The position numbers and the translations under genes are program-made. Below are positions 1-5,117 of a stretch of DNA of 6,346 nucleotides, one piece after another (positions within the stretch are counted from its first letter, which is position 1; every line of letters begins with the position of its first letter). The notes under the pieces were generated by a model. It was not told the DNA's origin. It did not search any database and was given only the letters and a program-made list of their open reading frames with translations. The DNA is taken from assembly GCA_017508315.1 (NCBI GenBank), contig JAFVZE010000324.1:1-6346 (forward strand). The letters are read 5' to 3'. Source of the stretch: Kiritimatiellia bacterium (lineage in GTDB: Bacteria; Verrucomicrobiota; Kiritimatiellia; RFP12; UBA1067).

Positions 1-228
1 GCGGCATCGAATGTGACAGATGAATTCAAAGCGCTTCATCCTGAAATTCCGTGGATTCAGATGCGTGGCTTACGCAACAGATTGGTACATATTTTTGACT
101 ATGAGCAGATTGATTACGACATAATCTGGATTGTTGCAACGGAAGAATTACCGGCGCTCGAACCAAAAATCCGTTCTGCGCTTTCAACAATTCCATTGCC
201 GGATGACTTTATATTGCCGGAGATTTAA
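1..228 (+). CDS. HepT-like (DUF86) ribonuclease toxin, C-terminal part
   Basis: The gene is cut by the left edge; 75 residues remain, ending at TAA 226-228, against roughly 110-145 for whole family members. The order 'HPEIPW' (residues 13-18), 'GLRNRLVH' (23-30) and 'DYDIIW' further on is the usual end of HepT-like/DUF86 proteins. HepT proteins are HEPN-fold RNase toxins usually encoded next to an MntA-type nucleotidyltransferase that neutralises them. The RX4H catalytic motif is present (Arg25, His30). In the usual RX4HXY motif the next but one residue is the tyrosine that MntA modifies; here it is Phe32 (His-Ile-Phe), with a Tyr two residues later and about two extra residues before 'IDYDIIW'. 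The antitoxin would be expected to the left, outside the window. No gene follows closely, so this is probably the last gene of its unit. Family assignment is fairly sure; toxin activity is inference. Confidence 0.85.
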   Translation, partial: AASNVTDEFKALHPEIPWIQMRGLRNRLVHIFDYEQIDYDIIWIVATEELPALEPKIRSALSTIPLPDDFILPEI

Positions 229-387
229 CCATTTTCACATCAGTAACTGAACAGTGAAAGGAAGAAAAGAAAACTGATTGAAAGAATATAGACGGAGCAA
301 CCGCTTCGTCACCATAACAATTTGCAACAACTGCAAAGCGATCGTTCTGAGAAATGTAGGAAGTTTCAAAGATAGACGACACCTTGC

Positions 388-416
388 AGAGGAAAACGCT
401 ACAGCGTTTCGCCTCT
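388..416 (+). other. Hairpin A: 12-bp stem, 2-nt loop
   Basis: AGAGG (388-392) pairs with CCTCT (412-416), and AAACGCT (394-400) pairs with AGCGTTT (403-409). A393 faces the unpaired C410-G411 in an internal loop, and the apical loop is AC (401-402), so in RNA the loop would probably open by one pair. There is no long T run after it. Its 3' arm shares bases 412-416 with the next, longer inverted repeat, so the two stems cannot form fully at once. Confidence 0.6.
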
Positions 417-480
417 CTTCGTGTTTCTATCAAGGCATCCTACAGCCTCTCAGAAGACACGAAGAGAGGATTTATTTTAC
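412..480 (+). terminator. Hairpin B: 13-bp perfect stem with T-rich tail, possible terminator or attenuator
   Basis: CCTCTCTTCGTGT (412-424) is the exact reverse complement of ACACGAAGAGAGG (457-469). TTCT (425-428) can extend the stem with AGAA (452-455) past a bulged G456, leaving a 23-nt loop. The stem is followed by A TTTATTTTA (470-479), a broken T-run of the kind seen at intrinsic terminators. It lies about 185 nt after the toxin stop codon and about 100 nt before the next start. The loop is large and the stem only moderately GC-rich, so termination is a suggestion, not a firm call. Competition with hairpin A for 412-416 would also fit an attenuator-like leader. Confidence 0.4.
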
Positions 481-573
481 CCATGATTCGTGTTTGACCG
501 CCGAGCGGACACTGAATAAGAGCAAGCCCGACTCTTGAGAGGTGGACATAACGAGGGCGAAAAGGACTATGCA

Positions 574-1686
574 ATGAAACGAACACTTGAAAAAATAAAA
601 ACGTGGCTTGTGGCAGTAGGTGCAGAAGCGCCGGACTTCTGCAAGCTGTGCATGATGACATTGTGTCTACTGACAAAGGTTGTAAAGAAACAAGATGTAG
701 CAGAAGAGAAAACTGCAATGCGCGACCTCATAGCAAAGACGAAAAACGCGCAGATTGCACTTGTTGGAATGTTGGTTATTGTCATTGCTATGATGCTTAT
801 GCGCGGATGCGGACGCAATCAGTCAAACAACTGCGTGACTTATGCCGATGCCGACATGAGGAAGGCGGTTTTGGCGCAAGTCGAGCAGGAACGTCAACGA
901 GTGGCTAAGGTGGAGATTGAGCAAAAAGAAGCTGAAGCAAAACGTGCCGTCGAAGTGGCAAGGCGCGAGGCTGATGCTGAGGCCAAGAAACGGAAGCACG
1001 AAGAACTTGGCGCTTGGTATCGCGCCGAAAAAAAGAAACTTGAAGAGCGAAAAAATGTCGAACTCGGCAAACTGGAAAAGTCCAAAAACAACCGCGCTCA
1101 CGATATTATCGTCAAGAACAAATGGCCGCAGGTAAAGTTTCCGTCTCTTGATGACATCGTAATAGCAGAACCCCTTCCCGAAAAGTACAATAGCTACGCT
1201 TTGACCGAATGTCCGATTACAATTAAAGATATGCCCATATTCACGTGCATGCGCATTGATGGACCTTCGACAGATAATGGCATTGTTACAAGAATATGGC
1301 TCTCAGGAAGTGTTTCCATGTCTGTAGATAAGGCAATCGGTTGGATGCGGGCGGTATCAAAGAAACTGGACGAATCTTGGGATGTAAAGCATACTAATCT
1401 CGGAAACGATCAGATATTCCAAGGTGGCGGATATGAAATTGCCGTGCGAGTGTGGGAAGGACTCCCCAGTTGGGAAGCAATGTTTCAATGCCGAGTGCAC
1501 AAGACAGATGATGGTCAAATGGCGAAGTTCACTCTTGACATCAAAAGTTATGAACTTCCAAGGATTGTGAATGAGCAGCTTGATAGAGAGTTTCGCCAAG
1601 CAGTCGAAAAACTTGAAGCCGACTTCAAGGCCCAAGAAGAGCGACTTGACGAAGAACTCCATAGCAGACAGTCTCAAATCAAATAA
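574..1686 (+). CDS. Single-pass membrane protein with coiled coils, unknown function
   Basis: This 370-residue protein is not recognised. I chose ATG 574 because AAGGA (562-566) lies 7 nt upstream; the frame is open back to TTG 535, and ATG 718 is a later alternative. Residues 1-57 are basic and amphipathic, with a Cys/Met-rich hydrophobic patch (about 19-37: C23, C26, C31). Residues 59-76 (AQIALVGMLVIVIAMMLM) form one membrane segment followed by RGCGR. About 95-175 is a highly charged Glu/Lys/Ala/Arg heptad-like stretch, almost surely coiled coil. Residues about 185-328 look like a compact globular domain with many aromatics ('GGGYEIAVRVWEG', 'SWEAMFQCRV'). Residues 332-370 are a second coiled coil. 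The positive side before the segment suggests N-in, so the coiled coils and globular part would face outward. The 91-residue gene starts 23 bp downstream and is probably in the same operon. Coding is sure; function is unknown. Confidence 0.85.
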   Translation: MKRTLEKIKTWLVAVGAEAPDFCKLCMMTLCLLTKVVKKQDVAEEKTAMRDLIAKTKNAQIALVGMLVIVIAMMLMRGCGRNQSNNCVTYADADMRKAVLAQVEQERQRVAKVEIEQKEAEAKRAVEVARREADAEAKKRKHEELGAWYRAEKKKLEERKNVELGKLEKSKNNRAHDIIVKNKWPQVKFPSLDDIVIAEPLPEKYNSYALTECPITIKDMPIFTCMRIDGPSTDNGIVTRIWLSGSVSMSVDKAIGWMRAVSKKLDESWDVKHTNLGNDQIFQGGGYEIAVRVWEGLPSWEAMFQCRVHKTDDGQMAKFTLDIKSYELPRIVNEQLDREFRQAVEKLEADFKAQEERLDEELHSRQSQIK

Positions 1687-1709
1687 AAGCCAAAGTTAGG
1701 AAATACAAA

Positions 1710-1985
1710 ATGAACGCTAAAGAAAAAGCTGTTATTGACATCGTTGAAAAGGCGTTGGCGAAATTAAACCGTCGGTTGACAGGAATTGTGTTTCAGATTA
1801 TTCAAGACGACAGCAAACTTAATGTGGAGTTCATGCGTGCTGTCGGCGAACTCAAGTGGAAGCGTGTCAACCAGATAATCGGCGCGTATATTCGTGACAA
1901 GTACGGACTTGTAAGCACAAAGAAACGCAATCGTCACCCCGATAGCGCACTTGTACGTTCGCATTCTGAATTGAAGTTCAAGTGA
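1710..1985 (+). CDS. Small basic protein of unknown function (91 aa)
   Basis: ATG 1710 is preceded by AGGAA (1698-1702) at 7-nt spacing, and the frame ends at TGA 1983-1985. The 91 residues are rich in Lys and Arg, have no membrane segment or signal peptide, and look mostly helical up to about residue 68 ('AVIDIVEKALAKLNRRLTG', 'RVNQIIGAYIRDKYGL'). A polar Lys/Arg/Ser-rich tail ('STKKRNRHPDSALVRSHSE') follows. I do not recognise a family. A small nucleic-acid-binding or adaptor protein would fit, but that is a guess from charge alone. The gene follows the coiled-coil membrane protein by 23 bp on the same strand with similar AT-richer codon use, so the two probably form a unit. A strong palindrome begins 17 nt after the stop. 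Confidence 0.75.
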   Translation: MNAKEKAVIDIVEKALAKLNRRLTGIVFQIIQDDSKLNVEFMRAVGELKWKRVNQIIGAYIRDKYGLVSTKKRNRHPDSALVRSHSELKFK

Positions 1986-2001
1986 GACGATGTCTATGTA
2001 G

Positions 2002-2045
2002 CAGACGGTGCCTTACGCAAATTTTACGGCGTAAGCCGCCGTCTG
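2002..2045 (+). repeat. 17-bp imperfect palindrome, possible transcript-end structure
   Basis: CAGACGG (2002-2008) pairs with CCGTCTG (2039-2045), and CTTACGC (2012-2018) pairs with GCGTAAG (2029-2035). Between them are a T-G wobble, a G-C pair and a single C-C mismatch; the loop is 10 nt (2019-2028). It begins 17 nt after the stop of the 91-residue gene, where a terminator would be expected, but neither strand has a T run next to it. It may protect the mRNA 3' end, act with Rho, or be a dispersed palindromic repeat; only one copy is seen in this window. Confidence 0.6.
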
Positions 2046-2304
2046 TCCAAACACCTTCACAAGAGTACTGTGGTTGGAATATCCCCAGTTTTTGACCCCT
2101 AAAAACAATGAGAGACCTTGTTTTATTGGGTGATATGAGTTTTCGGAAGTGAAATAAGCGAAAAATCGGTTCCAGCTGTTGGATGTGGTAAAATAACCAC
2201 GCACAAAAAAACCACAAATGGAATTCGAGTTGCTTTCAGGATGAGATTCGAAGTGGATACTTGAAAATACGGAACAAAACCCTTTGAGACTGCGAAAATC
2301 GCGC

Positions 2305-2339
2305 AAGGCTCTCCAAGGGCTCGGTAGCCTTCAAAAGGC
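2305..2339 (+). repeat. Three-arm inverted repeat upstream of hom promoter
   Basis: AAGGCT (2305-2310) can pair with AGCCTT (2326-2331), which can instead pair with AAGGC (2335-2339) through a 3-nt loop (CAA). The two stems exclude each other. It lies upstream of the predicted hom transcription start, so it would not be in that transcript; it could matter for a longer read-through transcript or be chance. The stems are short and the call is weak. Confidence 0.3.
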
Positions 2340-2352
2340 GGGGTATTCCAGC

Positions 2353-2373
2353 AATCCGTTATGTTGACGGATT
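2353..2373. promoter_or_regulatory. Inverted repeat over the hom -35 box, possible operator
   Basis: AATCCGT (2353-2359) and ACGGATT (2367-2373) are exact inverted arms separated by 7 nt. The right arm and spacer include the TTGACG -35 box (2364-2369). A dyad placed there is a typical position for a repressor that blocks RNA polymerase. No regulator gene is in the window, so the binding protein is unknown. The arms are only 7 bp and could be chance. Confidence 0.4.
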
Positions 2374-2393
2374 CGGCGGGTAAATAGTAAAAT
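2364..2393 (+). promoter_or_regulatory. Sigma70-type promoter of hom
   Basis: TTGACG (2364-2369) matches five of six bases of the -35 consensus TTGACA. TAAAAT (2388-2393) matches five of six of TATAAT. The spacer is 18 nt. Transcription would start near 2400, giving a leader of about 30 nt before ATG 2430. It is the best promoter-like sequence in the window and would drive hom and probably the genes after it. Confidence 0.6.
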
Positions 2394-2429
2394 ATTCAGA
2401 CACTTTCCCAATAAAAGGTAAAAGAACAG

Positions 2430-3725
2430 ATGAAGCAGATCGGAGTTGGCATAATCGGTTTCGGCACCGTCGGCGCTGGCGTCGCGGAGGGCCTGTTGAA
2501 CCATCGCGAGGTAATGGCGCAGCGTCTCGGCGTGGACATCGTGCTCAGGAAAATCGCGGACCTCGACATCACGACCGACCGCGGTTTCAAGGTCCCGGAT
2601 GGCGTGCTCACCACCGACGCGAACGAAGCGATCGCCGACGAAAACGTGCAGATCGTGGTCGAGACCGTCGGCGGTACGGGAATCGCCAGGAAGTTTGTTC
2701 TCGACGCCCTCAACGCTGGCAAGTGCGTGGTCACCGCCAATAAGAAGCTGCTCGCCGAATACGGGTGCGAGATTTTCGACACGGCCGCAAAGAACAACGT
2801 CGACATTTATTTCGGAGCTTCGGTCGGCGGCGGCATTCCGATCATCCGCGTTCTGCGCGAAGGGCTCGCCGGCAACGACATCGAGACGATCCACGGCATC
2901 CTCAACGGCACCTGCAACTACATTCTCACGCGCATGGAGAACGAAGGGCTTCCCTTCGACGAAGTGCTCGCCGATGCGCAGAAACTCGGCTACGCCGAGG
3001 CCAATCCCTCGCTCGACATCGACGGCTTCGACACCGCCCACAAGGCCTGCATCCTTTCCGCGCTCGCCTACGGTTTCCAGCCGACGCTCGATCAGGTCCA
3101 GGTCGAGGGCATTCGCAATCTTTCCGGCGTCGATGTGAAGTACGCCGCGGAAATGGGCTACCGCATCAAGCTTCTCGCCTGCGTCGCCAAGGACGGCGAC
3201 GAGGTCGAGGTCGGCGTCCACCCGACGCTCATTCCGTTCTCGCACATGCTCGCCAACGTCAACGACGCGTTCAACGCCGCGATGGTCAAGGGCGACATGT
3301 CAGATTACACGATGTACTACGGCCGCGGCGCCGGCCGCGCACCCACCGCATCGACGGTCGTGGGCGACATCGGCGACATCGCCCGCAACCTCGCGCACGG
3401 GGAGACGCGCTATTCCCGCGGCGCTCCGAACTACGCCGAGGGCAAGATCGCTCTCAAGGCCGCCGGAGACATCGTTTCGAAGTTTTACGTGCGTTTCATG
3501 ATCGCCGACAAGCCCGGCGCGTTCGGCGAGATCGCCTCCATTCTCGGCAGGCATTCGGTTTCGATCTCGACGGCCTCGCAGAAGTGCGGAGGCGTCGGCA
3601 ACGAGCCGGTGCCGGTGGTGATGCTCACGCACGAGGCGAAGACGTCCGATCTCGAGGCGGCGCTTGCCGAGATCGCGCAGAGCGGCGTCATCGGCGAGCC
3701 GCCCGTCAAGCTTCGCATGATCTGA
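2430..3725 (+). CDS. hom: Homoserine dehydrogenase with C-terminal ACT domain
   Basis: It reduces L-aspartate 4-semialdehyde to L-homoserine with NAD(P)H in the cytoplasm, the branch point to threonine and methionine. The 431 residues fit the monofunctional type without fused aspartokinase. The Rossmann domain begins with 'GFGTVG' (10-15); 'TANKK' (102-106) holds the conserved cofactor-side lysine K105. The family signature runs about 183-205 ('GYAEANPSLDIDGFDTAHK'), with D196, D201 and catalytic K205; 'NGTCNYIL' (159-166) and 'GRGAGRAPTAS' (298-308) are typical. Residues about 354-431 ('FMIADKPGAFGEIASIL') are the ACT domain, usually the site of threonine feedback. ATG 2430 is chosen for the intact N-terminal strand; AAAGG (2414-2418) upstream is 11 nt away, so initiation may be modest. 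The gene follows its own promoter, is GC-rich, and no terminator lies between it and the oxidoreductase 44 bp on. No thrB, thrC, lysC or asd gene is in view. Confidence 0.97.
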   Translation: MKQIGVGIIGFGTVGAGVAEGLLNHREVMAQRLGVDIVLRKIADLDITTDRGFKVPDGVLTTDANEAIADENVQIVVETVGGTGIARKFVLDALNAGKCVVTANKKLLAEYGCEIFDTAAKNNVDIYFGASVGGGIPIIRVLREGLAGNDIETIHGILNGTCNYILTRMENEGLPFDEVLADAQKLGYAEANPSLDIDGFDTAHKACILSALAYGFQPTLDQVQVEGIRNLSGVDVKYAAEMGYRIKLLACVAKDGDEVEVGVHPTLIPFSHMLANVNDAFNAAMVKGDMSDYTMYYGRGAGRAPTASTVVGDIGDIARNLAHGETRYSRGAPNYAEGKIALKAAGDIVSKFYVRFMIADKPGAFGEIASILGRHSVSISTASQKCGGVGNEPVPVVMLTHEAKTSDLEAALAEIAQSGVIGEPPVKLRMI

Positions 3726-3757
3726 AAGCCGGATTTAACGCACGCCGAACAACATTC

Positions 3758-3764
3758 AGGAGGA
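3758..3764 (+). promoter_or_regulatory. Strong Shine-Dalgarno for the exported oxidoreductase
   Basis: AGGAGGA lies 5 nt before ATG 3770 and is a near-perfect match to the anti-Shine-Dalgarno sequence. It fixes the start of the gene, even though the frame stays open far upstream inside hom. It is much stronger than the site in front of hom, suggesting higher translation of this gene from a shared message. Confidence 0.85.
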
Positions 3765-3769
3765 ATACA

Positions 3770-5095
3770 ATGAACAGGAGAGATTTCATCAAGACCGGTT
3801 CCGGAGCTTTCTTCATCGCCTCGGCGGGGAAGGCGTTCGGCGCCGACGCGCCTTCGAACCGCGTGAGGCTGGCGATGGTCGGCTGCCACGCCAAGGGCCG
3901 CGGCTGTCAGGTGATGCGTTCGGCGATGAAAGTTCCCGGAGTGGAAATCGCCTGGGTGTGCGACGTCGATTCGCGCGCGCTCGACTTCGCCGCGGCGGAG
4001 GTCGAGAAAATCTCCGGAGTGAAGCCCCGCAAGGAGAAGGATCTGCGCAAGGTTCTGGAAGACAAGTCGATCGACGGCATCATCTCGGTGACGCCCGACC
4101 ACTGGCACGCGCATTCCGCGGTGCTCGCGATGCGCGCCGGCAAGGCGGTCTATGTGGAGAAGCCCTGCTGTTTCTGCCCGAGCGAAGGCGAAGTCATTAT
4201 CGACACCTGGAACAGTACGGGTGCGGTATTCCAGATGGGCAACCAGCGCCGCGCCTCGCTTCCCTACCGCGAAGCCATCGACTATGTCCGTTCGTCGGGA
4301 GTCATCGGCGAGCTCAAGTGGGGCAAGTGCTGGTATATGTCCAACCGCGCTTCGATCGGCCGCGGCAGGCCGGCGGCCGTTCCGCAGTGGCTGGACTGGG
4401 AACTGTGGCAGGGCCCGGCGCCGCGCCGCGACTATCGCGACAACATCGTCCACTACAACTGGCACTGGTTCCGCAACTGGGGTACGGCCGAAAGCGGCAA
4501 CAACGCTCCGCACTTCGCCGACGCCGCGCGCTGGGCGCTCGGAGTCGGGCATCCGGAATCGGTGCAGTGCTCGTCGGGGATGTTCTTCCGCCGCAGCGAC
4601 GACGACTACGAATGGCCCGACACCTTCAACGCGTCGTTCAAGTATCCCGGCGAGAAGTTCATCACCTTTGAACTCGCCAGCCACTGCAACCAGAAGCCCA
4701 TGATGAATATCGGCACCGGCGCGCTCGTCTACGGCGAGAAGGGGGCGCTTTTCCTCAACCCGCACGACAAAGCGGAACTTTTCGACGTCAAGGGGCAGAA
4801 GATAAGGGAATGGACAACCCAGAGCGTCACCAAGGCGGGCTCGCTCACCGATCCGACGAGTTCGCTCGACTGCCGCCATCTGGCCAAGTACGCCGAGTGC
4901 ATCCGCAACCGCGACCGCAACACCAATTCGCCGGCGGACGAGGCGGTCAAGTCGACGATGATGCCGCTGATGATGAACATCGCCTCCGAGATGGGCGAAG
5001 AGATCCGTTTCGATCCCAAGACCGGCAAACCGATAACCAAGATCCCCGAGCGCCTCTGGTCGCGTGAATACGCCAAGGGCTGGGAACTGGTCTGA
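3770..5095 (+). CDS. Gfo/Idh/MocA family oxidoreductase, Tat-exported
   Basis: This 441-residue protein belongs to the NAD(P)-dependent sugar oxidoreductase family. It opens with 'NRRDFIK' (2-8), a twin-arginine motif, then a hydrophobic stretch and 'AFGADAP', with likely cleavage near 24-27; Tat export would carry it folded with its cofactor to the periplasm. The Rossmann fold starts at 'VRLAMVGCHAKGRG' (32-45), followed by 'VCDVD' (63-67) and 'VTPDHWHAHSAVLAMRAGKAVYVEKP' (107-132, split by family strands); E130-K131-P132 is the family hallmark and K131 the usual catalytic lysine. The GFO/IDH C-terminal domain includes 'NWGTAESGNNAPHFADAARWALG' region with H248 and D251. C133, C134 and C136 directly after EKP are unusual. 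Length fits PVC and Bacteroidota exported members. It sits 44 bp after hom and 22 bp before a TIM-barrel isomerase gene, so a linked sugar or glycoside pathway is likely. Substrate is unknown. Confidence 0.93.
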   Translation: MNRRDFIKTGSGAFFIASAGKAFGADAPSNRVRLAMVGCHAKGRGCQVMRSAMKVPGVEIAWVCDVDSRALDFAAAEVEKISGVKPRKEKDLRKVLEDKSIDGIISVTPDHWHAHSAVLAMRAGKAVYVEKPCCFCPSEGEVIIDTWNSTGAVFQMGNQRRASLPYREAIDYVRSSGVIGELKWGKCWYMSNRASIGRGRPAAVPQWLDWELWQGPAPRRDYRDNIVHYNWHWFRNWGTAESGNNAPHFADAARWALGVGHPESVQCSSGMFFRRSDDDYEWPDTFNASFKYPGEKFITFELASHCNQKPMMNIGTGALVYGEKGALFLNPHDKAELFDVKGQKIREWTTQSVTKAGSLTDPTSSLDCRHLAKYAECIRNRDRNTNSPADEAVKSTMMPLMMNIASEMGEEIRFDPKTGKPITKIPERLWSREYAKGWELV

Positions 5096-5117
5096 CTTGA
5101 AGAATGGGCTTGCGGCT

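Larger units (their letters stand above)
229..573. other. Structured intergenic region without a convincing gene
   Basis: This 345-base gap holds no ORF that looks like a protein; an 86-codon frame at 278-538 has no ribosome binding site, no recognisable motif and runs across strong hairpins. What it does hold is a series of inverted repeats: 233-259 (TTTCAC/GTGAAA with inner TCAG/CTGA), 388-416, 412-469, 490-512 (GTGT/ACAC plus CCGC/GCGG) and 518-536 (AAGAG/CTCTT). TTGACC at 494-499 could serve as a -35 box, but the matching -10 position near 517-522 (TAAGAG) is poor, so I do not call a promoter. The region probably contains the end of the toxin transcript and the leader of the membrane protein gene. 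Confidence 0.6.
1986..2429. other. Intergenic region, 444 bp, between the unknown pair and hom
   Basis: No supported gene lies here; frames on either strand are short, lack a ribosome binding site and cross palindromes. It contains the palindrome at 2002-2045 and several weaker dyads: GTTTTT/AAAAAC (2088-2106, loop GACCCCT), GTGGT/ACCAC (2185-2200), GCGA/TCGC (2292-2302) and the three-way AAGGCT/AGCCTT/AAGGC set at 2305-2339. The hom promoter and its inverted repeat lie at 2353-2393. I looked for a Thr- or Met-rich leader peptide ahead of hom and found none. Base composition changes from AT-richer to GC-richer at the end of this stretch. Confidence 0.7.

Noticed and set aside
278..538. 86-codon plus-strand frame after the toxin gene
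   Set aside because: No ribosome binding site, no family resemblance, odd composition, and it is threaded through the strong hairpins at 388-469.
2088..2106. GTTTTT-AAAAAC dyad as a CRISPR repeat
   Set aside because: It occurs once only, with no regularly spaced copies in the window.
229..2429. Integron gene cassette array (short genes separated by palindromes)
   Set aside because: No RYYYAAC and GTTRRRY core-site pairs flank the palindromes, and the intergenic sequences do not resemble one another.
2046..2429. Thr/Met attenuation leader peptide or a SAM riboswitch for hom
   Set aside because: Short frames near 2242-2284 hold only a single Thr codon or so, and no recognisable SAM riboswitch core is seen; the predicted leader after the promoter is only about 30 nt.
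2331..3245. Long minus-strand frame (304 codons) opposite hom
   Set aside because: It is the antisense shadow of a certain homoserine dehydrogenase; long antisense frames are common in GC-rich genes, and the translation shows no domain.
2765..3769. Upstream extension of the oxidoreductase frame into hom
   Set aside because: The extension is Arg/His-rich shadow of hom in another frame; the AGGAGGA site and the Tat leader fix the start at 3770.
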